Positions 24,678 to 34,337 of a stretch of 64,000 nucleotides of DNA are shown here, piece by piece; the stretch's first letter is position 1; each line of letters opens with the position of its first letter. The notes below the pieces were generated by a model that worked only from the letters and a program-made list of their open reading frames with translations, was not told the origin of the DNA and searched no databases. The DNA comes from Microbacteriaceae bacterium (GTDB lineage: Bacteria > Actinomycetota > Actinomycetes > Actinomycetales > Microbacteriaceae), in contig JAODAR010000008.1 of assembly GCA_025463545.1 (NCBI GenBank), positions 1-64,000 on the forward strand, written 5' to 3'. The position numbers and the translations under genes were made by a program.

Positions 24678-26738
24678 ATGGTGTCAGTCACCATTGAAAA
24701 CCTGCTCAGCGAAAACCGCATCTATCCGCCGTCGGCCCAGTTCGCGTCGGCCGCCAATCTCGGTGCCGACGAGTATGCGCTGGCTGCGCCGGACCCGGTG
24801 GCGTACTGGGAGAAGCAGGCCGACCGCCTGGACTGGGCGAAGCGCTGGCACACCGCGCACACCTGGAAGCCGGCGCGCCCGGTCGGCGTGCTGGACGACG
24901 ACGGCGAGCCGGTCCTCAGTATCCCGGAAGCGCAGTGGTTCGTCGGCGGCACCCTCAACGTCGCGGTCAACTGTGTCGACCGTCACGTCGAAGCCGGCCG
25001 CGGCGACACCGTTGCCATCAATTTCGAGGGCGAAGCGGGAGATCGCGAACAGATCACCTACGCGCAGTTGCAGCGTCGCGTCGCGCAGGCCGCCAACGCG
25101 CTGACCGCCCTCGGCATCGCCGCCGGCGACCGCGTCGTCGTCTACCTCCCGGTGATCCCTGAAACCATCGTGGTCACGCTCGCGATCGCCCGCATCGGCG
25201 CCATCCACTCGCTCGTGTTCGGCGGCTTCTCAGCCGAGGCGCTCAAGTTCCGGGTTGAAGACACCGGCGCCAAGCTCCTCGTCACCAGCGATGGGCAGTT
25301 TCGGCGGGGCACCGCCGTCGCGGTGAAGGCCAACGCGGACGAAGCCGTCGGCGGCAACGCCGAGACCGGCGTCAACACCATCGAGCATGTGCTGGTGGTC
25401 CGCCGCACCGGCGAGCTGACACCGGACCTGCCATGGACACCCGGCCGCGACGTGTGGTGGCACGACGTCGTTGAGACAGCCGCCGACACTCATGACGCCG
25501 AATACTTCGACTCAGAGCACCCCCTGTTCATCATCTACACCTCGGGAACGACCGGTAAACCCAAGGGCGTCGTGCACACCAGCGGCGGCTATCTGACGCA
25601 GGCCAGCTGGAGCCACTGGGCGGTGTTCGACGCCAAACCCACCGACGTTTATTGGTGCACGGCCGACCTCGCCTGGGTCACCGCCCACACCTATGTGCTG
25701 TACGGCCCGTTCTCGAACGGCGCCACAAGCGTGATCTACGAAGGCACACCGAACGCCCCGCACTCGGGGCGGCACTTCGAAATCATCGCCCGCTATGGCG
25801 TGACGACCTATTACACGGCGCCCACGCTGATCCGAACGTTCATGACATGGTTTGCGAAGGGGTTGCCCGGCGATGTCGACCTGTCGAGCATCCGACTGCT
25901 CGGCACCGTGGGAGAAGCCATCAACCCCGAAGCGTGGGTCTGGTTTCACGAGAACATCGGCGGCGGGCGTGCTCCGATCGTGGACACCTGGTGGCAATCG
26001 GAAACCGGTTCGGCAATCATCGCGCCCCTTCCGGGCGTCACACCGCTCAAGCCCGGCTCGGCAACCCACGCCCTGCCCGGGCTGAGCGCGAAGATCGTCG
26101 ACGAAGAGGGTCGGCAGGTGGCGAACGGCTCCGGTGGCTACCTGGTTCTCGATGGAACCTGGCCGGCCATGGCCCGCACGGTCTGGGGTAACCCCGAGCG
26201 GTACCGTGATTCGTACTGGAAGAAATACGCGGCCCAAGGTTACTTCTTCGCCGGCGACGGAGCGAAATATGACAATGACGGCTATATATGGCTGCTCGGA
26301 CGAGTCGACGACGTGATCAACGTGTCTGGGCATCGCCTCTCGACCCTCGAAATCGAGTCGGCGCTCGTATCCCACCCTGCTGTCGGCGAGGCGGGCGTGG
26401 TGGGCGTCTCCGACCCGACCACGGGCGAGGCCATCGCCGCGTTCGTAATTCCATCAAGAAACGTTTCAGCCCAGGATGCCGGTGACCCAGCGTTCTGGTC
26501 GGCACTCGAAACCGAGCTGTCCGCTCTCCTGCTGTCGCATGTCTCCCGCGAGATCGGTCCCATCGCCAAGCCGCGCGACCTCGTGGTGGTGCCCGACCTG
26601 CCCAAGACTCGCTCGGGGAAGATCATGCGGCGCCTTCTCGGCGACCTGGTCGACGGGCGTCCGCTCGGCGACACGACCTCGCTCCAGGACGAGACGGTGC
26701 CGGCGCGGATCGCTCTTATTCTGGCCGCACGCGGCTAG
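24678..26738 (+). CDS. acsA: Acetyl-CoA synthetase (AMP-forming)
   Basis: A 686-residue ANL-superfamily ligase. The phosphate-binding motif is IIYTSGTTGKPKGVVHTSGG, CTADLAWVTAHTYVLYGP and DTWWQSETGS are acetyl-CoA synthetase signatures, GDGAKYDNDGYIWLLGRVDDVINVSGHRLSTLEIES covers the hinge, and the acetylatable lysine sits in PKTRSGKIMRR. It converts acetate, CoA and ATP to acetyl-CoA. ATG 24678 is followed by GTG 24681 as an alternative. The 3' end overlaps the convergent reductase remnant by 23 bases. Confidence 0.93.
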   Translation: MVSVTIENLLSENRIYPPSAQFASAANLGADEYALAAPDPVAYWEKQADRLDWAKRWHTAHTWKPARPVGVLDDDGEPVLSIPEAQWFVGGTLNVAVNCVDRHVEAGRGDTVAINFEGEAGDREQITYAQLQRRVAQAANALTALGIAAGDRVVVYLPVIPETIVVTLAIARIGAIHSLVFGGFSAEALKFRVEDTGAKLLVTSDGQFRRGTAVAVKANADEAVGGNAETGVNTIEHVLVVRRTGELTPDLPWTPGRDVWWHDVVETAADTHDAEYFDSEHPLFIIYTSGTTGKPKGVVHTSGGYLTQASWSHWAVFDAKPTDVYWCTADLAWVTAHTYVLYGPFSNGATSVIYEGTPNAPHSGRHFEIIARYGVTTYYTAPTLIRTFMTWFAKGLPGDVDLSSIRLLGTVGEAINPEAWVWFHENIGGGRAPIVDTWWQSETGSAIIAPLPGVTPLKPGSATHALPGLSAKIVDEEGRQVANGSGGYLVLDGTWPAMARTVWGNPERYRDSYWKKYAAQGYFFAGDGAKYDNDGYIWLLGRVDDVINVSGHRLSTLEIESALVSHPAVGEAGVVGVSDPTTGEAIAAFVIPSRNVSAQDAGDPAFWSALETELSALLLSHVSREIGPIAKPRDLVVVPDLPKTRSGKIMRRLLGDLVDGRPLGDTTSLQDETVPARIALILAARG

Positions 26739-27012
26739 GCTGCAACCGGAACAGGCGCACGGTGCGACCGGACTCCCGGTCGTAGAACGATAGCCCGGCC
26801 ATTGCCGCTCCATCGTCCGCCACCTCCTCTCGCTCGGCGTCGGGGATGAGGGCGGCGTTCACGGGCCGCCCGCACAGCTGCCCCGGGCCGCCGCTGAGAC
26901 GGTTGACCAACCGCTCGAGAGGCGGCAGCGCCGTCGGAGCGACCCGGCGGAACAGCCGCGTGTGGGTGACCGGCGCGACGGCAGACCGAACGAGGAAGAC
27001 GATGCGCTGCAT
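26716..27012 (-). pseudogene. Decayed deazaflavin-dependent (F420) nitroreductase-like gene
   Basis: A 98-codon frame begins MQRIVFLVRSAVAPVTHTRLFRRVAP and ALPPLERLVNRLSGG, as in DDN-family F420H2-dependent reductases. It jumps directly to the end of that family (RPVNAALIPDAEREEV and ESGRTVRLFRLQP). Around 60-70 residues carrying the F420 site are missing, and the stretch before the end reads better in another frame (ERQWPGYRS). It is formally open but probably a non-functional remnant. It could also be a small independent protein. Confidence 0.6.
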
Positions 27013-27061
27013 GGAGGCATTCTGCTCCCCGAAAAGCGCGCGTTCCGGGGACACGGTGAGT

Positions 27062-28027
27062 TCAGTCAGCCACCCGGATGACGACATTTCCAACCTTGAC
27101 TCCCGACTCGACGTAGTCGTACGCCTCGCGGATGTCATCCAACGGGTAAGTCCTGTCGATGACGGCACGGAAGGCACCGGCATCCATCAGGTCTTTCAGG
27201 AAGATGATGTCCTCTCGCCTGTCGCGCGGTATGGGGAACATGACCCTTTTCGCGGCGAACAGACGAGTGGTTAGGGCGAGGATCGGGTTCTGCACAAGGA
27301 AGCCCAATTCGCTTGACAAGTAAACTCCCCCTGGCTTCAGGAGTGTCTTGCAACGACCGAACGAGCTCTTGCCCACGGCATCCACCACCATGTCGAATTC
27401 ATCGTCGATCGTGGTGAAGTCCTGCGCCGTGTAGTCGATGACCCGGTCTGCTCCCAAAGAGGCCACGAGGGCGAGGTTCTTCGTGTCGCAGACCGCGGTG
27501 ACAGTGGCGCCGTACTGCCTGGCAAGCTGGACCGCTGCCGAACCGATGGCGCCCGTCGCGCCATAGACCAACACCGACTTCCCGGGTGCGACACCCGCGG
27601 CGCGAAGGAGGTTCAGGGCATAGTGGGAGCCTTCGGTGCTCGGAGCGGCGTCGAAGTACGACATGCCTTCGGGGACCAGCGCCACCATGCCGTGCTCGGA
27701 AATCGTCAGGTACTCGGCGAGCCCGCCCATTTTGACGCCGGTGTAGCCGAACACTCGCTGTCCGACCTCCAACGACGTCACGTGCCTGCCAACGGCTTCA
27801 ACCCGGCCAGCGAACTCGCAGCCCAGGATCTTCTGTTTTGGGCGGCCGAGCCCAATGACCAACCGCACGAATGGTGGCTTGCCGCGGAGGAATCCACAAT
27901 CGGTTCGGTTGACGGATGCCGCGAAAACCTTGACGAGTACCTCGTCATCGTTGGGGCTGGGCTTCGCCACCTCCTCGAACTGGAGAACGGCTGGCGGCCC
28001 GTATTCGGAATAGACGACTGCGCGCAT
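27062..28027 (-). CDS. MDR-family NAD(P)-dependent alcohol dehydrogenase / quinone reductase
   Basis: A 321-residue medium-chain reductase starting MRAVVYSEYGPPAVLQFEEV. The substrate domain includes SVNRTDCGFLRG and ILGCEFAGRVEAVG; the nucleotide motif is VYGATGAIGSAAVQLARQYGATV. No structural or catalytic zinc cysteines are seen, so it is of the quinone oxidoreductase type. The C terminus IDRTYPLDDIREAYDYVESGVKVGNVVI is standard. ATG 28027 was preferred over an upstream start because the family N terminus begins there. The substrate is unknown. Confidence 0.87.
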   Translation of the reverse strand: MRAVVYSEYGPPAVLQFEEVAKPSPNDDEVLVKVFAASVNRTDCGFLRGKPPFVRLVIGLGRPKQKILGCEFAGRVEAVGRHVTSLEVGQRVFGYTGVKMGGLAEYLTISEHGMVALVPEGMSYFDAAPSTEGSHYALNLLRAAGVAPGKSVLVYGATGAIGSAAVQLARQYGATVTAVCDTKNLALVASLGADRVIDYTAQDFTTIDDEFDMVVDAVGKSSFGRCKTLLKPGGVYLSSELGFLVQNPILALTTRLFAAKRVMFPIPRDRREDIIFLKDLMDAGAFRAVIDRTYPLDDIREAYDYVESGVKVGNVVIRVAD

Positions 28028-28046
28028 GAGCCCAAGGTATCGGAGC

Positions 28047-28090
28047 GGGGCCATGAGTTCCGCGTTAAGGGGCCATGAGTTCCGCGTTAA
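28047..28090. repeat. Two tandem copies of a 22-bp unit
   Basis: Bases 28047-28068 and 28069-28090 are identical 22-bp units (GGGGCCATGAGTTCC...GTTAA), head to tail, in the spacer between the MDR gene and the MFS gene. It looks like a recent slippage or repair duplication. It lies upstream of the MDR start on the minus strand and could alter that promoter. Confidence 0.85.
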
Positions 28091-28119
28091 GAGGAGGACT
28101 GCGCGTGCCGTTGCGACCG

Positions 28120-29421
28120 TTACGAAACGTCCGGTACGGCCGGGGCTGCGTCCTCGCGCGCGCGCTTCGTGTCGGCGGGGTCACCTTGCCGCCGACTGGC
28201 GAACAGGAACGGGATCCCGATGAGTTCCACGATGCCGCCGATCACCAGGGAGGTTCCATAACCCCAGAGGTCTGCCGCGCGGCCGAGGGCAGGCTGCACG
28301 AATACCCCGCCGAGGCTGCCGAACAGCGAGTCGAACGAGAGAACTGTCGCGCGCTGCTTCGACGGGATCATGCCGTTGAGGTAGGCCTGCCGCACCGGCC
28401 CGGCCACGGCGAACACGAAACCCCAAATCACCAGCAAGACGATCGCCAGCCAGAAGAGGCTGTTGACGCCGAGCAGCACGAGCGCGACGATGCTGGTGGC
28501 GGACGCCCCGATCACGGTGGTCGTGCGCCTGGCGAACAGCCCACGCACTCGGGGCGCGAGCATGCCGCCGGCCACCTGCGCCAGCGACAACACGGCCGCG
28601 GCCAGCCCGGCGATGGAATAAGCGGACTTGTCGCCGTAAAGCTGCAGCAGATAGGGCTGAAGCGCGTAGAAAGCGTAGATCCCGACCCCGGATGCAAACG
28701 GCGCGGAGAGAATCACGAAGCGCACCGAGCGCTTCCTGAGCCCATGCTCGATCGATTGCGTGAGCACGTTCCGGGTCGCCTTCAGCGGCCCCATCGAGCG
28801 ATCCGGGGTGAAACCGAGGTCTTTCATCACGACGAACGCGAACAGGAACAGGACGATGAGCACCCCGGCCCGCACCAGGAACGGAACCCCGAGGTTTGTC
28901 GCCTGGGCGATCACGCCGCCGAGAACGGAGCCGGCGAACATAGCGATGCCGGTCACCATGAGGCCTCGGCCGAACACAGACTCCAGACTGCCGGTGTAGC
29001 CGGTCGATGTCAGCGCGTCGACCAGCCAGGCATCCACCGCGCCAGAAAAGAACGTGAAGCCGAGCCCGAGCAGCACGGACACGATCGCCCACCAGACAAA
29101 GGGAGCGTGCCCCAGCCACAGCATCCAGTACAGGGCGGTGGTGACGGACAGGGTGATCGTACCGAGCAGGTAGGACGCCTTCCTCCCCACCGTGTCGGCG
29201 ACAACACCGGTCGGGATCTCGAAGATCACCATGCCCACGGTGAAGAACGCGTTCGCGGCGAATGCTTCGAAATTCGATAGCCCCGCGTCGAGAAGAAAGA
29301 GCGTGTTGATGCCCCAGATGAACGACGCCGCCAGGGTGTTGCCGAGCATGAGCGTCAAGTAGACGCGCTGCACGCGGCGCGCCGCCGGGTTCATGCCCCA
29401 CGACCGATTCGGATGCCCCAT
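28120..29421 (-). CDS. MFS transporter
   Basis: A 433-residue major facilitator with about 12 hydrophobic helices. The loop between helices 2 and 3 holds FEIPTGVVADTVGRKASYLLG, matching the MFS A-motif (GxxaDrxGrk). Later segments, PVRQAYLNGMIPSKQRATVLSFDSLFGSLGGVFVQPALG, are typical of a poorly characterised drug/metabolite branch. The first ATG at 29421 was kept; an internal ATG at 29394 is possible. The substrate is unknown. It stands alone between an MDR gene and the Amadori locus. Confidence 0.87.
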   Translation of the reverse strand: MGHPNRSWGMNPAARRVQRVYLTLMLGNTLAASFIWGINTLFLLDAGLSNFEAFAANAFFTVGMVIFEIPTGVVADTVGRKASYLLGTITLSVTTALYWMLWLGHAPFVWWAIVSVLLGLGFTFFSGAVDAWLVDALTSTGYTGSLESVFGRGLMVTGIAMFAGSVLGGVIAQATNLGVPFLVRAGVLIVLFLFAFVVMKDLGFTPDRSMGPLKATRNVLTQSIEHGLRKRSVRFVILSAPFASGVGIYAFYALQPYLLQLYGDKSAYSIAGLAAAVLSLAQVAGGMLAPRVRGLFARRTTTVIGASATSIVALVLLGVNSLFWLAIVLLVIWGFVFAVAGPVRQAYLNGMIPSKQRATVLSFDSLFGSLGGVFVQPALGRAADLWGYGTSLVIGGIVELIGIPFLFASRRQGDPADTKRAREDAAPAVPDVS

Positions 29422-29483
29422 TTCGTCACATCAGCAATCATCGACCCTGAGTGGCGCGGATGGCTAGGCCATCCCGTGGCAGC

Positions 29484-30554
29484 TCATGGCGTCGGCCGAG
29501 TCCCAGAACTGACTTTCCGGTGGATCTCCTCGATGATCCCGATCACGCGAACGGAGTCACGCGGATCCACCGGGAGCGGCGCTCCCCGCAGTAGCGTGTC
29601 AGCAAGGCCTGCGTAGAACGCGCCGTACCGTCCGCGTTTGGCTGGCACTCGCTCCAACGCACCATCGATCCCGAGCAGGCCCCAGGTCGACTCGTCCTCG
29701 GTGCCGAATCCGGGATCGACCGGGGATGCCCCGTGCTTCAGCGCCGGTTCCTGTCCATCCAGCCCCCACTTGGTGTACGCGCTCGTAGAGCCCAGAACGT
29801 GGAATCGGGGGCCCACCTGCGCGGCCAATCCGTTCATCCAGAGGTGAGAACGCACGCCAGAAGCGTGGTGCAGCGAGACGAACGCGTCGTCGTCCGCCGC
29901 GCCACCCTCCCGGCGCGTGGCCACTTCCGCATAAACGTCGTCGACCGAACCGAACAGAATCAGCGCCTGATCAATCAGGTGAGCCCCAAGGTCATAGAGA
30001 ATCCCGCCGCCCTCTGACACCGTGGACTCAGCTTTCCAGGATTTCGCAACCTCGGGTTTCCACCATTCGAACCGCGATTCGAATCGCCGCGGCTGGCCCA
30101 GCGCCCCGGCGTGCATCAAGGACCGCAGCGTAAGGAAGTCCCCGTCCCACCGGCGGTTCTGGAAGACCGTCAGAGCGAGGCCCAGCGACTCCGCTTTACT
30201 GACAAGCTCCTCCCCCTCGTCCGCGGTCACGCTGAACGGCTTGTCCACGACAACATTGAGGCCGGCGTCCAGTGCTGCATGGGCCAATTGCACGTGGGTA
30301 CCCGATGGCGAACCGATGACGACAAGATCGAGATCGGCCGCAGCGGCAAACAGTTCCGTCGTCTCCGCCACGACCTGCGCTCCCGCATGGAGCCGGGTCG
30401 CTTCCTCAATCCGCCCGGGATTGGCTGTGACGATCATGTCCAGGGAGTATTCGGGCATGCTGGAGACGAACGGCGCGTGGAACACGCGGCCGGACGTTCC
30501 GAATCCGATGATCCCGGTGCGGATCGGCGCCCGGCGGGCCGAGCGGTCCGTCAT
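29484..30554 (-). CDS. Gfo/Idh/MocA family oxidoreductase
   Basis: A 356-residue NAD(P)-dependent sugar oxidoreductase. The Rossmann motif GIIGFGTSGRVFHAPF is at the N terminus, VVDKPFSVTADEGEELV is the EKP-type motif (here DKP), and GGGILYDLGAHLIDQAL is the conserved substrate-site helix. ATG 30554 overlaps the stop of the FAD oxidase by ATGA, so the two are coupled. As the last gene of the importer/oxidase operon it may reduce or oxidise a sugar product, for example the osone or keto sugar released by the oxidase; that is inference. Confidence 0.88.
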   Translation of the reverse strand: MTDRSARRAPIRTGIIGFGTSGRVFHAPFVSSMPEYSLDMIVTANPGRIEEATRLHAGAQVVAETTELFAAAADLDLVVIGSPSGTHVQLAHAALDAGLNVVVDKPFSVTADEGEELVSKAESLGLALTVFQNRRWDGDFLTLRSLMHAGALGQPRRFESRFEWWKPEVAKSWKAESTVSEGGGILYDLGAHLIDQALILFGSVDDVYAEVATRREGGAADDDAFVSLHHASGVRSHLWMNGLAAQVGPRFHVLGSTSAYTKWGLDGQEPALKHGASPVDPGFGTEDESTWGLLGIDGALERVPAKRGRYGAFYAGLADTLLRGAPLPVDPRDSVRVIGIIEEIHRKVSSGTRPTP

Positions 30555-31681
30555 GACTGGAATCGCGCCGGCCGGAATCGCTCCAACAGCGGGCTCTCTG
30601 TGCCGGTGAGGATTTCGCCCGCAAGCAGTTCCCCAGCGATCAGTCCCAGGGTTGCCCCACTGTGGCTGAAGGCAACGTAGTAGCCGGCACACTCCTCAAG
30701 CTGCCCGAATACGGGCTCACCGTCGCCGGGGATGGGCTTGGGCCCGGCACCATATGAGTCGAGCTCGAGGGTGGGGTTGCCTTCGAGTACAGCGGATGCC
30801 TCATCCAGCAGACCCTGGACGGTCGAGTCTCGGATCTCGAAGCTGCCGTCCTCGCGGACAACGACCTCTTCCTCCGACCACGCCGAGTCGAGCACCAGCG
30901 CGCCGGTGGGAGTCGGCCGTACGGCGACTCTGGGCGTGTTCAGTACCGCGCGGAGTGCCACATCTACCGGCTTGGTGCGCACGAGGAGCGCGATGGGGGT
31001 CTGGTCGCCAATGTGAACGCCAAGCTCGGCGACCGCCTTCGGGACATCTGCGCCGGTTGCCAGCAGGGCGGCATCCGCTTCAATGACTGACCCGTCAGCT
31101 GTTGCGACCCCGGTGACACGGCCGTCGGAGACCACGACGGATGCGCGTCCGGCGTCGGCCAGTAGTCGGCCACCCAGCCGAACGAATTCCTCCAGCAGGA
31201 AGTCGATCAGCGACGGCAGGTCCACCCAACCCTCGCCCGGGTTGAAGATGGCGCCGTCGGGTGACACTGCGGCCGGGTTCACTCCGGGCGTCACTGTCTT
31301 GACGTCGTCTGCCGCCAGCCACCGGGAGTCGTACCCGATGGATTGTTCGTAGGTGAAGTTCTCCTTCAGCCCGTCGATGTTGCCGGGAGCATTCCAGGTG
31401 AGGCCGCCATCGAAACGCAGGAACGTTGCTGTTTCAGGCGAACGGGCGGCCAGGGTTCGGTACCTGTCGATCCCCAGCACCCGCAGGTGGTGGTATTCGG
31501 TCGAGCGGATGCCCGCCGAATTCAGCCACGACAGTGACCGCCCAGAGGCCTGGCTGGCCACACCGCTGTCGGTCACGAGGGTCACAGCGGCGCCGCCCCT
31601 GGCCAGGTGGACAGCCGTGGAGACGCCGAGGATTCCGCCGCCGATAACGGCGACGCGCTGTGTGGTGTGTGTTGATGTCAT
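30551..31681 (-). CDS. FAD-dependent amine/amino acid oxidase (DAO family), possibly fructosyl-amino acid oxidase
   Basis: A 376-residue DAO-fold flavoenzyme. FAD motif GGGILG is near residue 14, SGRSLSWLNSAG follows, and GAGPKPIPGDGEPVFGQL... YYVAFSHSGATLGLIAGELLAGEIL is the C-terminal FAD block. The size matches bacterial fructosyl-amino acid oxidases and sarcosine/glycine oxidases. Its operon holds an amino acid-type ABC importer, and a FrlD/FrlB-like kinase and deglycase lie nearby, which favours an Amadori-compound substrate. A plain D-amino acid or opine substrate is also possible. Confidence 0.82.
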   Translation of the reverse strand: MTSTHTTQRVAVIGGGILGVSTAVHLARGGAAVTLVTDSGVASQASGRSLSWLNSAGIRSTEYHHLRVLGIDRYRTLAARSPETATFLRFDGGLTWNAPGNIDGLKENFTYEQSIGYDSRWLAADDVKTVTPGVNPAAVSPDGAIFNPGEGWVDLPSLIDFLLEEFVRLGGRLLADAGRASVVVSDGRVTGVATADGSVIEADAALLATGADVPKAVAELGVHIGDQTPIALLVRTKPVDVALRAVLNTPRVAVRPTPTGALVLDSAWSEEEVVVREDGSFEIRDSTVQGLLDEASAVLEGNPTLELDSYGAGPKPIPGDGEPVFGQLEECAGYYVAFSHSGATLGLIAGELLAGEILTGTESPLLERFRPARFQS

Positions 31682-31723
31682 AGAGTGCGCTTTCGTGTGT
31701 GAAACGGCCCGTGGACCGGATCG

Positions 31724-32494
31724 TTAGAGGACTTCTGAGAGGAATCGCTGGAGGCGGGGACTCTGGGGGTTGTCGAACAGGGCGGCCGGGCTGCCGATCT
31801 CGACGACCTTGCCTTCGTCCATGAACACGACCTGGTCGGCGACCCGCCGGGCGAACTTCATCTCGTGCGTGACGACCACCATGGTCATGCCGCGCTGGCC
31901 GAGCGTCGCCATGAGGTTCAGTACGCCCTTGACCAGTTCGGGGTCCAGTGCGCTCGTTACCTCATCAAAGAGCATCACTTCGGGTTCCATGGCGAGGGCC
32001 CGGGCAATCGCGACGCGTTGTTGCTGGCCACCGGAGAGGTCCCGGGGACGGTGGTCCGCTCGCTCAGCGAGCCCAACCTCCGCGAGGCGGCGGTGTGCCA
32101 CCTCGTGTGACTGTGCCCGGGACATCCCCTTCACGTTGCGCAGTGCCAGTGCCACGTTCTCCAGCGCAGTGTGGTCAGGGAACAGGTTGAAGTGCTGGAA
32201 CACCAAACCGATGCGAGTGCGAAGCCGGTCGGGTTTGACCGCAAGTGCGCTCTCTGCGCCGAGCAGGACGTCGCCGCTCTTGGGCTCGTGCAGGCGGTTG
32301 ACACCGCGAAGCAGGGTCGACTTGCCGGAACCTGACGGGCCGATGATGCAGGTGGTGGTACCGGGCGCCACCGCGAAGCTCACCTCGCGAAGCACCTCGA
32401 TGTCGCCATACGCCATCGTCAGATTTCTCAGCTCCAGGCTCGAGCCCCGGTATTTCTGCACGTCCTGTACGGGGGTGGACGATGTGTTGATCAT
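31724..32494 (-). CDS. Polar amino acid ABC transporter ATPase
   Basis: A 256-residue ABC ATPase of the GlnQ/HisP type. Walker A is GPSGSGKSTLLRGVNRL, signature LSGGQQQRVAIARAL, Walker B VMLFDEVTSALDPELVKGVL, and switch His VVVTHEMKFARRVAD. All are standard for PAAT-family importers. The start overlaps the permease stop by ATGA. The next gene downstream is the FAD oxidase, 42 bases on. Confidence 0.92.
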   Translation of the reverse strand: MINTSSTPVQDVQKYRGSSLELRNLTMAYGDIEVLREVSFAVAPGTTTCIIGPSGSGKSTLLRGVNRLHEPKSGDVLLGAESALAVKPDRLRTRIGLVFQHFNLFPDHTALENVALALRNVKGMSRAQSHEVAHRRLAEVGLAERADHRPRDLSGGQQQRVAIARALAMEPEVMLFDEVTSALDPELVKGVLNLMATLGQRGMTMVVVTHEMKFARRVADQVVFMDEGKVVEIGSPAALFDNPQSPRLQRFLSEVL

Positions 32495-33291
32495 GTGTTG
32501 CTCCCATAGGTGAGGGGTGGCACCGTGGCCGGCTGGGCTTCAAACTCGTCGACTTCGTCGAGGCCGCTCTTGGGCGGCGCAGCCTTGCGGCGCCCGATTC
32601 GGAAGCGGTTGTCGAAGTAGTTCACGAGGTGTGTGAGCGGAACCGTGATCACAAGGTAGAAGAGACCGGCCATCACGAGCGGCGACAAGTTGCCGTTCAG
32701 CACCGCTGCATCCTGGCCGACGCGGAAGAGCTCCCGTTCGCCCACCAGCAGCCCGAGGAAGTAGACGAGGCTGGAGTCCTTGACGATAGCGATGAACTGG
32801 TTCACGAGGGCGGGAAGGACTCGGCGGATGCCCTGAGGGATCACAACCAGGCGCATGGCCTTGCCGTAGCTCATCCCCAGGGCACGGCAGGCCTCAAGCT
32901 GTCCGCGCTCGACGCTTTGGATGCCGGCGCGGAAGATCTCGCCGATGTAAGCGCTGGCGATGAGGCTGAGGGCCAGGATGCCGAGCGGGTATGGCGACGG
33001 GCCGAAGATCGACTGCGCGAAGCGAGCGAAGCCCTGTCCGATCAGGAGAATGGTGAGGATGGCGGGGAGGCCGCGGAAGATGTCGGTGTAAACGCGAGCC
33101 GGAAGGCGCACCCACCGCGACGGGGAAATGCCCATTACGGCGATGATCATGCCGAGGACGACTCCGATGATGGTTGCCGCGATCGAGATGATGAGGGTGT
33201 TGACGAGTCCCGTTCCGAGTAGTTGCGGGAACACTGCCCACATCGCGTCGAAATCGAAGAACGTCTTGATGATGTTGTCGAGCCAGTCCAT
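32491..33291 (-). CDS. Polar amino acid ABC transporter permease
   Basis: A 266-residue permease with the HisM/GlnP fold. LPQLLGTGLVNTLIISIAATIIGVVLGMIIAV starts the transmembrane domain, RGLPAILTILLIGQG follows, and the EAA loop is QLEACRALGMSYGKAMRLVVIPQGIRRVLPAL. PLTHLVNYFDNRF ends the membrane part, followed by a charged cytoplasmic tail. Only one permease gene is present, so it presumably works as a homodimer. It lies 82 bases downstream of the binding protein, across an attenuator hairpin. Confidence 0.92.
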   Translation of the reverse strand: MDWLDNIIKTFFDFDAMWAVFPQLLGTGLVNTLIISIAATIIGVVLGMIIAVMGISPSRWVRLPARVYTDIFRGLPAILTILLIGQGFARFAQSIFGPSPYPLGILALSLIASAYIGEIFRAGIQSVERGQLEACRALGMSYGKAMRLVVIPQGIRRVLPALVNQFIAIVKDSSLVYFLGLLVGERELFRVGQDAAVLNGNLSPLVMAGLFYLVITVPLTHLVNYFDNRFRIGRRKAAPPKSGLDEVDEFEAQPATVPPLTYGSNT

Positions 33292-33327
33292 TGGTGTCTC
33301 TCAGACTTGAGGATCGTAGGGGATGAC

Positions 33328-33364
33328 GGTGCGGGCCGGCGCCACTATGGGTTCGGCCCGCACC
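33328..33364 (-). terminator. Attenuator hairpin after the binding-protein gene
   Basis: GGTGCGGGCC (33328-33337) pairs perfectly with GGCCCGCACC (33355-33364), 10 bp, in the 82-base gap between the binding-protein stop and the permease start. There is no T-run, so it more likely stabilises the upstream mRNA and lowers expression of the permease and ATPase than fully terminates. Confidence 0.55.
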
Positions 33365-33373
33365 ATCCGCCGG

Positions 33374-34246
33374 TTATGGGGTCGGCGTGGGGGTTGAGGT
33401 CTGCTCGGCCTTCGGAAGGTACATGTCGGGCATCGGCGAGCCGGGGAACCACTTCTGGTAGAGCTCCTTCCAGGTGCCGTCTTCCATGGCGGCGTGCAGT
33501 CCCTTGTTCAACGCGGCGACAAATGCCTTATTGCCCTTGGCAACCGCGAAGCCGGCAGGTGCGTCGAATGACGGAATGTTGATCGCGAGGTCGAGGTTGT
33601 TGTACTGCTCGCCGTAGGTCTTGGCGCTTTCATAGTCGGTGAAGTGCGCCTGGATGGTCCCGCTGTTCAGCGCGGCAATGCCGGCATTGTTGTCCGGGAA
33701 CTTGACCAGCTCCGTGCCGGGGAAGTGTTTGATCGCATACGCCTCTTGAAGTGTGCCCTGCACGACTCCGAGCCGCTTGCCCTTCAGGTCGTCAGCTTCC
33801 TTGATTCCTGCCGACTTGTCCGCGATCACGGTCAGGTACCCCGCCAGGTAGCCGTCGGAGAAATCGACCGTCTGCTTGCGCTCATCAGTGACGCCGATGG
33901 CAGCGACGCCGACATCGAACTGGTGGTTCGCGACGGCCGAAAGCAGTCCGGAGAAGTCCTGGCCGGTGAAGACCACGTCGTCGTAGCCAATGCGGTGCGC
34001 GACGTCCTTGAACAGCTCCACATCGAAACCGGTGAACTTGCCGTTGGCGTCGGTGAAGGTGTAGGGCTTCGCGTCGCCCATGCTCGCGACCCGGATGGTG
34101 CCGGGCTTGATGAGGTTGAATTCATTAGCGTCAGCGCTCGAGGACGAGCCGGATCCAGCGCCGCTACTGCAGGCGGCCAAAGTCAGCGCTGCGGCTGCCG
34201 ACACGGCGAGCAAGCCGAGCCTGCGGAAGGTGATGCGTTTCTTCAC
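33374..34246 (-). CDS. Amino acid-type ABC transporter substrate-binding lipoprotein
   Basis: A 290-residue SBP_bac_3 lipoprotein. The signal peptide ends in lipobox LAAC ([10 protein letters not shown]). [37 protein letters not shown] is the family opening, and [31 protein letters not shown] is the conserved core. It ends in an unusual PTPTPTP-type tail. GTG 34246 is the start. It heads the operon continuing to the permease, ATPase, FAD oxidase and Gfo/Idh/MocA gene. Expression is probably governed by the divergent LacI protein through the palindromes at 34338-34378. Confidence 0.9.
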   Translation of the reverse strand: MKKRITFRRLGLLAVSAAAALTLAACSSGAGSGSSSSADANEFNLIKPGTIRVASMGDAKPYTFTDANGKFTGFDVELFKDVAHRIGYDDVVFTGQDFSGLLSAVANHQFDVGVAAIGVTDERKQTVDFSDGYLAGYLTVIADKSAGIKEADDLKGKRLGVVQGTLQEAYAIKHFPGTELVKFPDNNAGIAALNSGTIQAHFTDYESAKTYGEQYNNLDLAINIPSFDAPAGFAVAKGNKAFVAALNKGLHAAMEDGTWKELYQKWFPGSPMPDMYLPKAEQTSTPTPTP

Positions 34247-34337
34247 AGCTTTTCCAATCGTGGTGGTGGGGAGGGTACGTTCAGCCGTGGAGGCTCTCCT
34301 CCGTCATCAACCAGCACGACAACGTTGTGGAGCCCTT

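Noticed and set aside
28075..29280. Long plus-strand open frame opposite the MFS gene
   Set aside because: Glu/Arg/His-rich shadow sequence; the minus strand shows a normal 12-helix transporter.
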